A DNA stretch of 48,112 bases from Cylindrotheca closterium (GCA_933822405.4 CAKOGP040001747.1:20799-68910); one strand, 5' to 3'. Counted from the first letter of the stretch, positions 20,871 through 30,135 are shown. Program-made: numbers and translations. The notes: generated by a model not told the origin, from the letters alone.

Positions 20871-21551
20871 ATGGGATTCCGAAGACTTTTCAGCATCACC
20901 AGCAAACAACAGCCAACCAAGGTTGACCTCTCACCAACCTTGGAGAAGCAGCCCTCCTCACGAAAAAACCTGCTCCTTCATAAGAAAGCCGTACTTCCTC
21001 TCCCGTTTCGTTCCAGTAGTCATCACAGCAAACGCTCCACCTCGCCCTCCATTCGTTGGGGTGGCGACGAGGTCATCTCGGCTACCACAGCAGTCAACGA
21101 TCTCACCGATGAGCAGTATCTAGCACTGTGGTTAACCCGTATGGAACTCTCCAAAATTCGGAAACGAGAACGCAAATTGGCCAAGCAACGATTCTACGAG
21201 GGCGACGTAGGGATTGAAGATGATGGCTTTGGTTTGGAATCCTCCGAAGATAGAAATTCCAAACACTACCTCATTGAGTCCTCCATCGAAGCGGTGCTCC
21301 AAGAACAAAACAAACAGTACATGAGCCAATCTTGCGATCCCGAAGAAATTGCTTGGGTCTACTCTTTGACCTCACTGGAATCGGGAAGTTTGGCGCACGA
21401 ACGCGGTCTCACGAATCATTATCAGCTACTAGAAATAAATCGCCCCGAGCGGAGGCGGTGGTCCACGGGTCAAGGAGCAGGGGGTCGTCATGATCATGAA
21501 TGCCCACCCGGCACACGAGTGCTGCGACGTGGTTCTATTGGTGCCTACTAA
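20871..21551 (+). CDS. Small diatom-type hypothetical protein
   Basis: 226 residues, single exon. The N-terminus (1-65) is basic and Ser-rich (FRRLFSITSKQQ). The middle motif, LTDEQYLALWLTRMELSKIR (about 83-102), resembles a short 'LtdeE...lWyt..E...i' element that I associate with a group of unnamed diatom proteins. Another element, EEIAWVYSLTSLESGSLAHE, sits at about 158-177. No catalytic motif, TM helix or signal peptide is seen. The last 30 residues are Gly/Arg-rich. Function unknown. The ATG directly follows the duplicated promoter block. Confidence 0.6.
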   Translation: MGFRRLFSITSKQQPTKVDLSPTLEKQPSSRKNLLLHKKAVLPLPFRSSSHHSKRSTSPSIRWGGDEVISATTAVNDLTDEQYLALWLTRMELSKIRKRERKLAKQRFYEGDVGIEDDGFGLESSEDRNSKHYLIESSIEAVLQEQNKQYMSQSCDPEEIAWVYSLTSLESGSLAHERGLTNHYQLLEINRPERRRWSTGQGAGGRHDHECPPGTRVLRRGSIGAY

Positions 21552-22151
21552 TGAGAATACTTGCTTCTCTCTTGTTGCAGACCAAGAAAATAATACGCTT
21601 CCACAAGATGCTTAATATGTATGTTACTATATATTTTATACATGGAATCACCTTTTTAGAAAGGATATTGATCGGCACGGATAGTACTACTAGAAGAGGA
21701 ATGTAGTAGGTTGTCAATCGATCAATCAATCAAATCAATTACCTCCGTCAGGTGACTAGTACTAACTACTACAATGCCAGCCCAGTCCTGTCTATCGGAG
21801 GCAGTCGTTCCTATCACCATTCTGATAGGCAACAATGGATGGAGGTTACGAGGGAGCAACATTTTCCAACCCGATACCAACAAGGCAGTCGTACGAGGGT
21901 ACCAGGTTCCTTCCATCAGAGCTGGTGCTATTACGATCAAACGTTTTGGTCTTCCCCCATACATTTTTTGGTGGATCTCCCCCTTCCCAAAATGACCGCG
22001 CGCAAGCGTTCCAACTGGAACCGCGATTATGACTTTTTCATATCTTTTGACGACCAGTTTCTTGCGAATCATTGCAAGCGTTTGTCACATTGGTTCCAAC
22101 AGCTCTCTTCTGTTCACGTAACATAGTTTACACTGAGACTCTTGCATCAAA
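21552..22151. other. Gene-free spacer upstream of the kinase gene
   Basis: 600 bp with several overlapping short frames on both strands but no recognisable domain, signal or codon pattern. It contains a short ATCAATC run (21720-21738). It presumably holds the 3' end of the preceding gene and the kinase promoter. Confidence 0.4.
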
Positions 22152-23831
22152 ATGGTTCGTTTCAGTACGATTATCAAGCCCCACAAAGCTCTTGAATCCA
22201 CGGTCAAGGGATCCGCCAAGCTGGTAGGATCCTCTGTCAAAGGATCGGCCAAGCTGGTGGGATCCTCGGTCAAAGGGTCTGCCCAAGCCGTCGGATCCAC
22301 GATAACTGGATCCACGCAAATCGTAGGATCTTCCATGAAAAAGGTGATAAAATATGCCCGTGGTTCTAGCAGCTCTAGTTTAAGTAAAGAGAAACAACAA
22401 GAAAGTATCGAAGAATTAATCGAGGAAAATGAACACTTGCGACAGCGAGTTTCAGAGCTGGAATCTGCCTTGGAGCAAGCAAAGCTTGATTTTCAAGCTC
22501 AAGAAGACTTGAGATCTTTTGGTGGTTTGTCCATGCTGCGTGCTGCTAATGTCAGCATTGGAAAACAGTTAGGACAAGGTTCGTTTGGAGCCGTCTATGG
22601 TGGTAATTGGCGAGGAGTCAGGTGTGCTCTGAAATTCATCAAGCAATCCATTGTGGATGAACTTCGAAACGAATGTTCCATCATGGACAAGATTGATCAC
22701 CCCAACATTGTTCGACTATACGGAGTTTGTATAGATGAAGGCAAGATTCCTGAATCTTGGCCTGCTGACTTGAATCCTCCCTGTCTGGTGATGGAATACA
22801 TGGGTTACGAGTACAATGGCAAAAAGTGCAGTACACTAGTGGACTTTGTAGAGGCAGCCAAACCTGACCGAAACAACGAAGAACTTTGGATTCAAGTGTG
22901 TGGAATGTTGCAAGGTGCCGCCCGTGGATTGGCATATTTGCATTCTCATGGTGTAATTCATCGTGACATTAAGGGCGTCAATCTATTGTTGGATTCCAAG
23001 GGTAACTTGAAGATCGCTGACTTTGGTTTGGCAAAACTATACGTGAGCGGTGTCATTAAGAAAATGACCATTTCAAAATCCTTCATGCACGGCCCCCTGA
23101 ATGCTCCCAAGGAAGCAATGACGGGAATGACGAGTGCGGCAGGAACGTATACACACATGGCGCCCGAGGTCATGAACGGTGGCGACTACAATATTGCTGC
23201 TGATATCTTTTCATTTGGAATTACCATTTCGGAAGCATTGGCGGGTGCGGAAGGAGAAGACATTGTTGATACCACTCGTACCAATGAATTTGGTTTGGAC
23301 GCGAAAAAGCTAGCAGCAGTGGTTGGTGGCGACCCTAAAGAAAGAAGTGACATTCCAGAACAATGTATTTCCGTGGCCGTCAAATGTTGCGATGTGGATC
23401 CGAAAAAGCGACCCAATGCGGATCAGGTGGTTGGAAAGTTGCAGCTGGTTTTGATTTCGCATCAGACAACCAAGCTTCGGGTCACTGCTGCCGATGAAGC
23501 CAAGATGAAGGTGACACGGTCCGAAGCCAGTGTTGAAATCTTTGCGATGGCCGACAAGGATAAGGATGGTTTCTTGTCGTATGCGGAATGTAGCGCATTG
23601 GCTGACGCTACTGGAGATCTTGGTATGGAAAAGGACGACTACGAGTTCTTGTGTGAAGAAGTTGGAGCTGACAAGCACAAGGGTCTCACTGCGGATCATT
23701 TGATAGTCATGTACTGCGAAATGCAGATTGGTGATCCGATTGCAGACTGGGAAGAGCTGATGAAGAATGGCATACCAGATCCAGCAACAGAATCAGAACC
23801 TGCAATGGACGTTGTGAAAGAAGAATCATAA
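22152..23831 (+). CDS. TKL/STE-like protein kinase with 11-mer repeats, coiled coil and EF-hand
   Basis: 559 residues, single exon. Residues 16-59 are four 11-residue repeats (STVKGSAKLVG type) followed by a basic MKKVIKYAR. Residues about 78-118 form a coiled coil (EELIEENEHLRQRVSELESA). The kinase domain (about 132-440) has the G-loop GQGSFGAVYGG, ALK Lys161, HRDIKGVN with Asp272, ADFG with Asp290, and APE (MAPEV), so it should be active. The HRDIKGxN loop points to TKL/STE kinases, not CaMK. A canonical EF-hand follows at 468-479 (DKDKDGFLSYAE), with a second, degenerate loop near 505. The 11-mers are alternately basic and apolar, like lipid-binding repeats in synuclein and perilipin. A Ca2+-regulated, membrane- or droplet-attached kinase is inferred. 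Confidence 0.85.
   Translation: MVRFSTIIKPHKALESTVKGSAKLVGSSVKGSAKLVGSSVKGSAQAVGSTITGSTQIVGSSMKKVIKYARGSSSSSLSKEKQQESIEELIEENEHLRQRVSELESALEQAKLDFQAQEDLRSFGGLSMLRAANVSIGKQLGQGSFGAVYGGNWRGVRCALKFIKQSIVDELRNECSIMDKIDHPNIVRLYGVCIDEGKIPESWPADLNPPCLVMEYMGYEYNGKKCSTLVDFVEAAKPDRNNEELWIQVCGMLQGAARGLAYLHSHGVIHRDIKGVNLLLDSKGNLKIADFGLAKLYVSGVIKKMTISKSFMHGPLNAPKEAMTGMTSAAGTYTHMAPEVMNGGDYNIAADIFSFGITISEALAGAEGEDIVDTTRTNEFGLDAKKLAAVVGGDPKERSDIPEQCISVAVKCCDVDPKKRPNADQVVGKLQLVLISHQTTKLRVTAADEAKMKVTRSEASVEIFAMADKDKDGFLSYAECSALADATGDLGMEKDDYEFLCEEVGADKHKGLTADHLIVMYCEMQIGDPIADWEELMKNGIPDPATESEPAMDVVKEES
22197..22328 (+). repeat. 33-bp coding tandem repeat, four copies
   Basis: Four consecutive 33-bp units each encode an 11-mer of the form S(S/T)(V/I)(K/T)GS(A/T)(K/Q)xVG. 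The first two differ at only a few bases; the fourth is most diverged. Period and phase match the protein repeat exactly. Confidence 0.9.
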
Positions 23832-24217
23832 ATTGATTGCCCCGCAAAGTTTGCTGGAAGATTTCAGTATATTTCAGTGAATCAAGAATGAATCCTCGTT
23901 GCTGTAGCTATCCTAGCCATCAGAGTGCTTCATCTATGGGGCAGCAACTAAGATGCGTGGCATGTGTTCCAGGCGGTCGTCTCCATATACAAAATGCTCC
24001 ACAGAGTTGAATACAAACAATAGATGATCAGGTTTCTTCATTACCTAATTTCGTTATAAATTTGCTACTCCACCGGCTTTCCAGCCCATCTTGCGGAAGA
24101 ATAATGTGGCTCGCAGTTTTACTTTCGCCACATCTTCGAAGCGTTGCTATTTCCTTTCACAGGCAAATTTTCGTATTGAGTGCACCCAGATAATTTTCTC
24201 CACAATATTTCCCTACG
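23832..24217. other. Gene-free spacer between kinase and LRR genes
   Basis: No gene is visible in this 386 bp. It holds the 3' flank of the kinase and the distal promoter of the LRR gene. A short frame starting at 24091 has no domain and overlaps the promoter element at 24218. Confidence 0.4.
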
Positions 24218-24234
24218 TGACGTGTCGCACGTCA
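24218..24234. promoter_or_regulatory. CRE-like palindrome (two TGACGT cores, inverted)
   Basis: TGACGTG-TCG-CACGTCA is a perfect 7-bp inverted repeat with a 3-bp spacer, 131 bp upstream of the chosen ATG at 24365. The TGACGT/ACGTCA core is that of the CO2/cAMP-responsive elements bound by bZIP factors in diatom carbonic anhydrase promoters. Regulation of this gene by such a factor is inferred. Confidence 0.5.
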
Positions 24235-24364
24235 GTCCGCACACGTAAAACGGATGCGTTCTGTTTCACAGAGTGCGCCACAAAACTCAACGTGTTCGGA
24301 AAACTTTTCCATCATTAGGACACGGAACCTCTTCCCATTGCCATTTGTAGAAAGCAGCACGACG

Positions 24365-25750
24365 ATGGCAAGTCATACCGTTACCATCGACGGAGAAGCT
24401 TCCTTTGCAGACAAGAAGCTACAATGCCAAAAGGCTGCAGAAGATCTACAAATCAAATACATTAGTATTGTGGGGGAATCTTTTGGAAATGATGACTCTG
24501 GAATTCTCAAGAGGATCCTCAAATTGATATCCATGGAAGGACGGAAATGGAATGGAATCAAGTTACTGAACTGCACCGGAGATCTTGGCATGGTGGTTGA
24601 CGCAGTTTTAAAAACAAAGGTTCGAAAGCTGGTTATCAAGGATGCTACATCTCATGTTCTATCATCTCTTGGCAAAGGATTGGCTTCGAATTCATCTTTA
24701 TTGATATTGGAACTGCATGACATGACGTTGAATGGTAGTGACATTCGCTCCTTATTCGATAGTCTCAGCAAAAGCCCCATAATGGAGCTACACCTTGACA
24801 ATTCAACATTTGTCGGAGACGCACACATTGCGTTCGGAGATGGATTGAGGGTCGCTGAGTCCATGCAAAGTCTCAGTCTCAAGGGATGCGGTCTCCGAGA
24901 CGAGCAATGTGAAGTGATCAACAACTCTCTTGTGGATCACAAGTCACTTTTGGAACTAAATTTCGAGGGGAATTCTTGTATAAATGAAGGAATGAATGCG
25001 TTGTCTCGGGTCATGAAAACAACTAATCTGTTGGTGCTGGACATGGGAGCTCAGCAATTCTCAGATTCCCAAACCATTCAACTCAAGGCATTTGCCGACG
25101 CCTTAGAGGTAGCACCCATTCGATACGTCCAGCTGTCCGACAACCGGATCGATGAGACCAACATGTCCGAACTTTTTCGAGGTGTTGGAACGACCTCGTC
25201 CATCGAAATTCTTAATGTTTCCTGGTGTTCGGTATCCACCAAGAGTCTTGGGGCTCTGGCAAACGCACTAGGTCAAACTTCGAGCATACGAAGTGTCAAT
25301 TTGTTTGGTTGTGGCATTGACGACAATGGCGTGAAACAGATGGCGAAATCGCTGCACGCGTGGAAGATCAAAAAGCTTGACTTGGGCGGACGACAATCGT
25401 ACACGGAAGAGGGGATTTCAGAACTCATGTCTCAGCTACAAGACAATATGTATCTGGAAGAAATTCTATTGAACACCACCACATGTATTACGAACCGATT
25501 CTTCTTGGATGTGAATCGAGGAGGACGAAAATTCGTGTTGTACAAGGATCAGGCACCCGTAGGACTATGGCCGAATTTGCTTCACCGGGCGCAGAAAGTT
25601 CCGCTACCGAGAACGAGTGATCTGTGGCTCAGCAATCTCACTGCAGAGACCGAGAAGAAAACGACATCGAAAGAACTTGAATCTGACGAATCACGACGAG
25701 CTAGTGTGTTGTTCCACTTGCTTCGAGATGGCCTAATCCCAAGCATATAG
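24365..25750 (+). CDS. Intracellular RNI-type LRR protein
   Basis: 461 residues from the ATG at 24365 (ACGATGGCA). A Met 37 codons upstream is in frame but would put the palindromic promoter element only 20 bp before the start. About 8-9 ribonuclease-inhibitor-like LRRs span about 95-370 (such as MQSLSLKGCGLRDEQCEVI, IEILNVSWCSVSTKSLGAL, IRSVNLFGCGIDDNGVKQM). The C-terminal part has NRGGRKF and LWPNLLHRAQ, then SVLFHLLRDG, an arrangement I associate with other diatom LRR proteins. No signal peptide, TM or kinase domain is present. Such proteins are usually protein-binding scaffolds; the partner is unknown. The CRE-like palindrome suggests regulation by CO2, cAMP or light. Confidence 0.75.
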   Translation: MASHTVTIDGEASFADKKLQCQKAAEDLQIKYISIVGESFGNDDSGILKRILKLISMEGRKWNGIKLLNCTGDLGMVVDAVLKTKVRKLVIKDATSHVLSSLGKGLASNSSLLILELHDMTLNGSDIRSLFDSLSKSPIMELHLDNSTFVGDAHIAFGDGLRVAESMQSLSLKGCGLRDEQCEVINNSLVDHKSLLELNFEGNSCINEGMNALSRVMKTTNLLVLDMGAQQFSDSQTIQLKAFADALEVAPIRYVQLSDNRIDETNMSELFRGVGTTSSIEILNVSWCSVSTKSLGALANALGQTSSIRSVNLFGCGIDDNGVKQMAKSLHAWKIKKLDLGGRQSYTEEGISELMSQLQDNMYLEEILLNTTTCITNRFFLDVNRGGRKFVLYKDQAPVGLWPNLLHRAQKVPLPRTSDLWLSNLTAETEKKTTSKELESDESRRASVLFHLLRDGLIPSI

Positions 25751-25835
25751 TTGTAGTATAAGAGCTAACTCGTCGCTTATGCTTTCAACCGACAAAAGAT
25801 GGTAGTATTTTATATTCTAGGTTTTTGCTATATTA

Positions 25836-27902
25836 TTATGCAAATGGATTTCTTGGGTTCAGAGCTGTAGGGTTTCCACTCTCATGAGAGAATCTGCATG
25901 AGCTGCCAAATCGACAAGTCCCCGAGGCAAAGAACTTGCAAGGGGGTTTTGTCTTCTTTTTCTTGCTATTTGTTTTCGCATCACCTGCATTATGTTGGTT
26001 GGTGTGTCTAGCGTGTGGCTGTGTTCTTTGACCGAACAAGGTGCTCGGTGATTTTCCAAAGCATAGCTGTGATCCCTGCCCTTGCTTTCGTTCGAACGGA
26101 TTTCTGATTTGGCCACCTTGGGAACCGAATCCATGCAATGGTTGACCGAAACTCGACCCGAAAGGACTTGATGAAGAGCTGAATCCAAATGCTCCAGATC
26201 TATGGGAACCGTTTGATTTCTGATTCTTGTTCCGCACGGCGGTTCCAGGATTTGTGAATGGGCTAGTCATGGTGATACGCTTATTCTCAAACGCGTCAGA
26301 CATCATGGCATCGCCCGACCTGCTCTCGGAATACTGTGGAGAAGCAGCGCCACTAAAGGTAGGAGAGGTTCGGTGGAGATTTCGGTCCGATGGAGGAGAT
26401 ATTCGTTGGTGCATGGCCTTTGGAGGGAACTTTGATCGGGGTCCACCGAAGTCATTGTGGAGTAACTTTGACAATCGAATGAAACTTGGTTTCCCAATTG
26501 CACCTTTATCCAGTCGACCTAGTACATCGGAGGATAAGGTGTGAAGGCTTTTCTTGAAGAAAGCTTTGTGGTGATTTGCGAGCATGCTACCTGCGCCGGA
26601 GAGGAATCCATGGAGTACAGGCGCCGTCAAGAGTGGGAGTGGCGTTGTGGGTGGGAGGGATTCCAGAAATCGCTCCAACCAATCTGCTGCTCCCTCATGT
26701 CCGCCGAGTCGTGAGTGTGCCGGCGGTGTTGAAGCTTGAATGTTGGCCATCATTGCGATAACATTTTCGGTTCGGCTGACGAAGCGATCCCAGCTTTCAA
26801 AATCACCGCTCTTGTCTCGTTGCATACCAAGATTTTTCATGAGCTCGTCATCACTGGTTTTATTACCAGCCTCATTATGCGGAAATCGAGGAATCGCCAT
26901 TGGACAAACCTTGTAAATGTGGGCCTCCAGCACTGGAATCACATTATTGTTTTCGGAAGCGACCCGTGCAATCATTGCCGCAAGCGGAAGTCCGTCACCA
27001 CGTGGTCCATTGAAACTTTCTGCTTGTATTCTTTGAATAGTGTTGGATGCCAGAAGGTCGAGTACATATGATTCACCCAGAGCCATGTTGGGGTTTTGTG
27101 CATCTTCCTGTCGGGCTAATTGAATGGCCTCATTGACTTCGTCTGCTACCTCGCTCACTTTGGTCGCGCTGTCAGTTAGGGTATTGAGCTTTCCACAAAC
27201 TGTCTTCTTCATTTTCAGCCGTCGTTTTGACACAGCCTTGTTCTTGGAGAACGGCTCTATTGACTTCTGCAAACGATCCAATTGCTCGAGTAGGCTGTTT
27301 GCCTTTAGCACGTGTTCTGGCTCTGAGGTCAGTTTGGGCGCAGAAGCCTGGGCATTCTCGTTGGTGGAATTTATTTTGCTCCCTGTATCATCTGTCTTTT
27401 TTGGCTTTGTTTCAACAGGATGTATTCGTTCATTTGTGCCCTCAACTTGCTTGTATTCGGATTTCGATTCATCATGCGTACAGCCGATGTCAGTTTTGTC
27501 TTCATTTTGCTCTCGATTTTCTAGTAGGTTTGATGATGAGTTCTGCACTTGCAGGTTTTCACACAAGACTTGGATTGCGTTGTTTTCCTGTCGGTGTTCT
27601 TGTTCGAGTTTCTCACGCTCGACTTGTATTTGTTCTTGGATCGAGTCGTTCAATTTGGAGAGAGTCATATTCAGCGTCTCAACAAAGGCAATGGAGTTTC
27701 TATCGTTCCACTGTTTCCATCGAGACTCAGTGTGACGAATTGGAATATTGTTGTGATGGTGAGAAAGCATCCACCTGTCATTCACGTTGCTGCCAACAGC
27801 AGATGGATGATGGGTCTCGTCTGATGATTTCTCTTCCATCTCAATTTCTTCATCGCCATCACTGTCCGAGTCATAGTAAGGAAGAAGTCCGAACCGAGGC
27901 AT
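25836..27902 (-). CDS. GLE1-like mRNA export factor fused to FG-repeat and CCCH zinc finger tail
   Basis: 688 residues, single exon. An acidic N-terminus (YYDSDSDGDEEIEMEE) precedes a Glu/Gln-rich coiled coil at about 75-115. A GLE1-type domain follows at about 205-490: an alpha-helical entry, LPLAAMIARVASENN, HIYKVCPMAIPRFP, then FLSGAGSMLANHHKAFFKK and a C-terminal helix. GLE1, with inositol hexakisphosphate, activates the DEAD-box helicase DBP5 at the nuclear pore. Residues about 567-624 contain six FG dipeptides (GAFGF, PFGSSFGQ, GFGS, CFGK, LFGQ). A CCCH finger (C-x7-C-x5-C-x3-H) at about 652-672 ends the protein. FG repeats plus one CCCH finger are the hallmarks of NUP42, the GLE1 partner in fungi and animals. 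This gene therefore appears to encode both in one chain. Confidence 0.8.
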   Translation of the reverse strand: MPRFGLLPYYDSDSDGDEEIEMEEKSSDETHHPSAVGSNVNDRWMLSHHHNNIPIRHTESRWKQWNDRNSIAFVETLNMTLSKLNDSIQEQIQVEREKLEQEHRQENNAIQVLCENLQVQNSSSNLLENREQNEDKTDIGCTHDESKSEYKQVEGTNERIHPVETKPKKTDDTGSKINSTNENAQASAPKLTSEPEHVLKANSLLEQLDRLQKSIEPFSKNKAVSKRRLKMKKTVCGKLNTLTDSATKVSEVADEVNEAIQLARQEDAQNPNMALGESYVLDLLASNTIQRIQAESFNGPRGDGLPLAAMIARVASENNNVIPVLEAHIYKVCPMAIPRFPHNEAGNKTSDDELMKNLGMQRDKSGDFESWDRFVSRTENVIAMMANIQASTPPAHSRLGGHEGAADWLERFLESLPPTTPLPLLTAPVLHGFLSGAGSMLANHHKAFFKKSLHTLSSDVLGRLDKGAIGKPSFIRLSKLLHNDFGGPRSKFPPKAMHQRISPPSDRNLHRTSPTFSGAASPQYSESRSGDAMMSDAFENKRITMTSPFTNPGTAVRNKNQKSNGSHRSGAFGFSSSSSPFGSSFGQPLHGFGSQGGQIRNPFERKQGQGSQLCFGKSPSTLFGQRTQPHARHTNQHNAGDAKTNSKKKKTKPPCKFFASGTCRFGSSCRFSHESGNPTALNPRNPFA

Positions 27903-28248
27903 GTCGCTGTTGTTTTGTGTTACTGGTGGACACCACAGAGGGTTGGAATGATATTGTGAACTGCGTCATGACGCAATTGACACGGTTTTCACACCGATTT
28001 TCAATCATGCATCACATGCGGTTGGCGATGTGAAATGCACAGCACAGCACACCGTGTTTTCTTTCGTTCACACGCGTCTACTTCAGTACCTTTTCTCATG
28101 CGAAGAGGCGGGTCTGATGATTTTGACCCGATGATGAGAGTGATGTAGATTCGAAACATGCGCCTATTAGAAACGTGCTTCAATTCATTCATTTGCTTCA
28201 AAAGATCCAAATTATTGGCAACATTATAAACTTTTACACAGTAAAACA
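27903..28248. promoter_or_regulatory. Divergent promoter region, GLE1-like / VWA protein
   Basis: 346 bp between two start codons. It contains CATGACGC near 27966 (a CCRE3-like TGACGC core) and no other clear motif. Both flanking products are predicted RNA-linked proteins, so co-expression is plausible but untested. Confidence 0.35.
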
Positions 28249-30135
28249 ATGGATTGTAATACATTTCAAAAAGCTAATTTATGGACGCACGTCCATGCGG
28301 TAAAGCAAGATGAAACTGCCTACATGAAGGAACTAACGACGAGTATGGAGTCCTTGTCCACGCCAGTCAAGGGTACCTGTTTTGCTGCCCTGCATCTGAC
28401 TGGAAAGCACAAGGCTCTGAATTCCACCATCAAGTACTGGGATATTGCATCTTTGTACAAGATGCTAACCTACTTGGACGCACCCCGACAACTCAAGCAG
28501 TTGACCAAGAAGATACAGAAGATTGAACGCCAGCATCCACATTTACTTTGTGTGGAAGATAACAATGAGGAGAATGGCATGGCCGAATCCAACTCTTTCT
28601 CCTCCTCCAAGCGCAAGAAGAAACCTGAGAGCAAGGAAGACGCTCCTGAGAAGAAGCGTCGCCGCCGACCGCGCAAGATTGATGACCTTCGCATTCAGCT
28701 CAAGAAGCTCCAGGGTGACTTTTTGGAGGGCAATCGGGTGGTTTCCAATAACAACAAGAAGCAGAATGTGGATTCGTCAGTTACTGAACTGATCGAATCT
28801 GCCTCGGTCTCTGGTTCTCTAGCCCGAAAGATTCGTACCCTGTGGGCACCCACCCAAAAGGCAGACTACCTCGAGTTTGTCATGTTGGAAATGCCAAAGA
28901 AGACCGTCTGGCGATACGTGGCAGACTTGGTCCATTTCAAGCCCAGTGATTTTAGTGTCGACTATTTCCTGGCGGATATCTTTGACGAATCCATTCCAAA
29001 GGACAGCTTTGTCTGTTGGATGCGCAAACTCATGGAATCTTCGGACGACGACGAGCTTGTCACGAACTTTCAAGAGGTAGCAGCCGAGTTTCCGCAAATC
29101 TACAAGTCGTATGCCTTTTTGCGCAACCAGAACCGTTTGGTGCGCTCCAGGGAAGTAGTGGAACTGTTGGCAGCGCACATTCCAGTGGAGACTGCCATTT
29201 GGTACTTTGAAGAACTTTACAGCGTCTCGCCCCTACAAGTCTCTACCATATTGACCCGCCGTTTGGGGCAAAACGACCTGCTGTCTCAAATCCGTCACAA
29301 CGAAAGTAAGGTGTTTACCTTTGGTAAGCTATTGGAACGTCTCTTGACGTTTCAAAAGCTTGGTCAAACCAAGTTGGCAACCTTGCTTCTGGGTGTCGCA
29401 GCCATGAAGCTGGGCCTCTTGAAGGAAAAGTATGGTGGTGCTGGCGATTGTCATACCAAAAAGGCAGTGGCCGTCTTTGGAGATGCCTCTTCTTCCATGC
29501 AGACTGCCATTGAAGCTGCGGCCATTATTGCCAGTATCATCTCCACAACCTTGGATGGAGAACTAAGCTTTTTTGCCAGTGGCTTGGTAAAGTCACCTCA
29601 TCTCAAGCCATCCTCTGTCACCGCGACCTTGAAAGTGTGTCAAACCATCCAAGCATCCGGTTGCACCAACCTTGCCGCTTGCTTGTGGCCATACTTTGAC
29701 CAAAACAAGGTCGTGGACACCATTGTCCTGGTGACGGACGAGTATGAAAATACCAAACAGAATGGCTATTACTTTGCCGACTTGTTGGCAGCCTACCGCA
29801 ACGAAGTGAATCCCAATGTGGTCTTGGTGGTGGTCCGTGTGGGCACGGGAAGTCCCCAATTCCAACGCTCTTTGGAGCAACATGGAATTGAACCCAACAA
29901 GGTGGTCATTATTGATGACAGTCGCCCTGACCTGACCAAGTTTGATGGATTGGTGGGTCAGATTGCGGCAGCCTCCCACCAAAAGCAGAAGCAGAAGCAG
30001 CAAGAAGAAGTAGTAGTAGAAGTAGTGCCTCAGGTGGAGACGACAAACAACAAGGCTCAAGAAGTTATTGAGACCACAGATCATGTTCCATCATCTTCAA
30101 CGGAAGAGGAGGACTTTGTCTTGGTCGACGCTTGA
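28249..30135 (+). CDS. TROVE/Ro60-like protein with VWA domain (probable RNA-binding)
   Basis: 628 residues, single exon. After a conserved N-terminal segment comes a strongly basic nuclear-type signal (KRKKKPESK and KKRRRRPRK, about 121-145). A helical repeat region (about 180-395) contains short helices such as TAIWYFEELYSVSPLQV. A VWA domain occupies about 402-580 with an intact MIDAS: DASSSM (Asp412, Ser414, Ser416), Thr473 in GCTNLAA, and Asp in LVTDEYEN. Helical (HEAT-like) ring plus VWA is the layout of Ro60, which binds misfolded small RNAs and Y RNAs. The exact family is not certain, as sequence similarity by eye lies mostly in the VWA part. The C-terminus is a Gln/Glu/Val-rich low-complexity tail. 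Confidence 0.6.
   Translation: MDCNTFQKANLWTHVHAVKQDETAYMKELTTSMESLSTPVKGTCFAALHLTGKHKALNSTIKYWDIASLYKMLTYLDAPRQLKQLTKKIQKIERQHPHLLCVEDNNEENGMAESNSFSSSKRKKKPESKEDAPEKKRRRRPRKIDDLRIQLKKLQGDFLEGNRVVSNNNKKQNVDSSVTELIESASVSGSLARKIRTLWAPTQKADYLEFVMLEMPKKTVWRYVADLVHFKPSDFSVDYFLADIFDESIPKDSFVCWMRKLMESSDDDELVTNFQEVAAEFPQIYKSYAFLRNQNRLVRSREVVELLAAHIPVETAIWYFEELYSVSPLQVSTILTRRLGQNDLLSQIRHNESKVFTFGKLLERLLTFQKLGQTKLATLLLGVAAMKLGLLKEKYGGAGDCHTKKAVAVFGDASSSMQTAIEAAAIIASIISTTLDGELSFFASGLVKSPHLKPSSVTATLKVCQTIQASGCTNLAACLWPYFDQNKVVDTIVLVTDEYENTKQNGYYFADLLAAYRNEVNPNVVLVVVRVGTGSPQFQRSLEQHGIEPNKVVIIDDSRPDLTKFDGLVGQIAAASHQKQKQKQQEEVVVEVVPQVETTNNKAQEVIETTDHVPSSSTEEEDFVLVDA

Noticed and set aside
21722..22072. 116-codon minus-strand frame upstream of the kinase
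   Set aside because: Several frames overlap here on both strands with no domain or codon pattern. Treated as spacer.
24254..24364. N-terminal extension of the RNI-type LRR protein
   Set aside because: The 37 residues are Ser/Thr-rich without a signal, and the start would sit 20 bp after a probable promoter element.
27124..28033. Long Ser/Cys-rich plus-strand frames opposite the GLE1-like gene
   Set aside because: Antisense shadows of a well-supported coding sequence.
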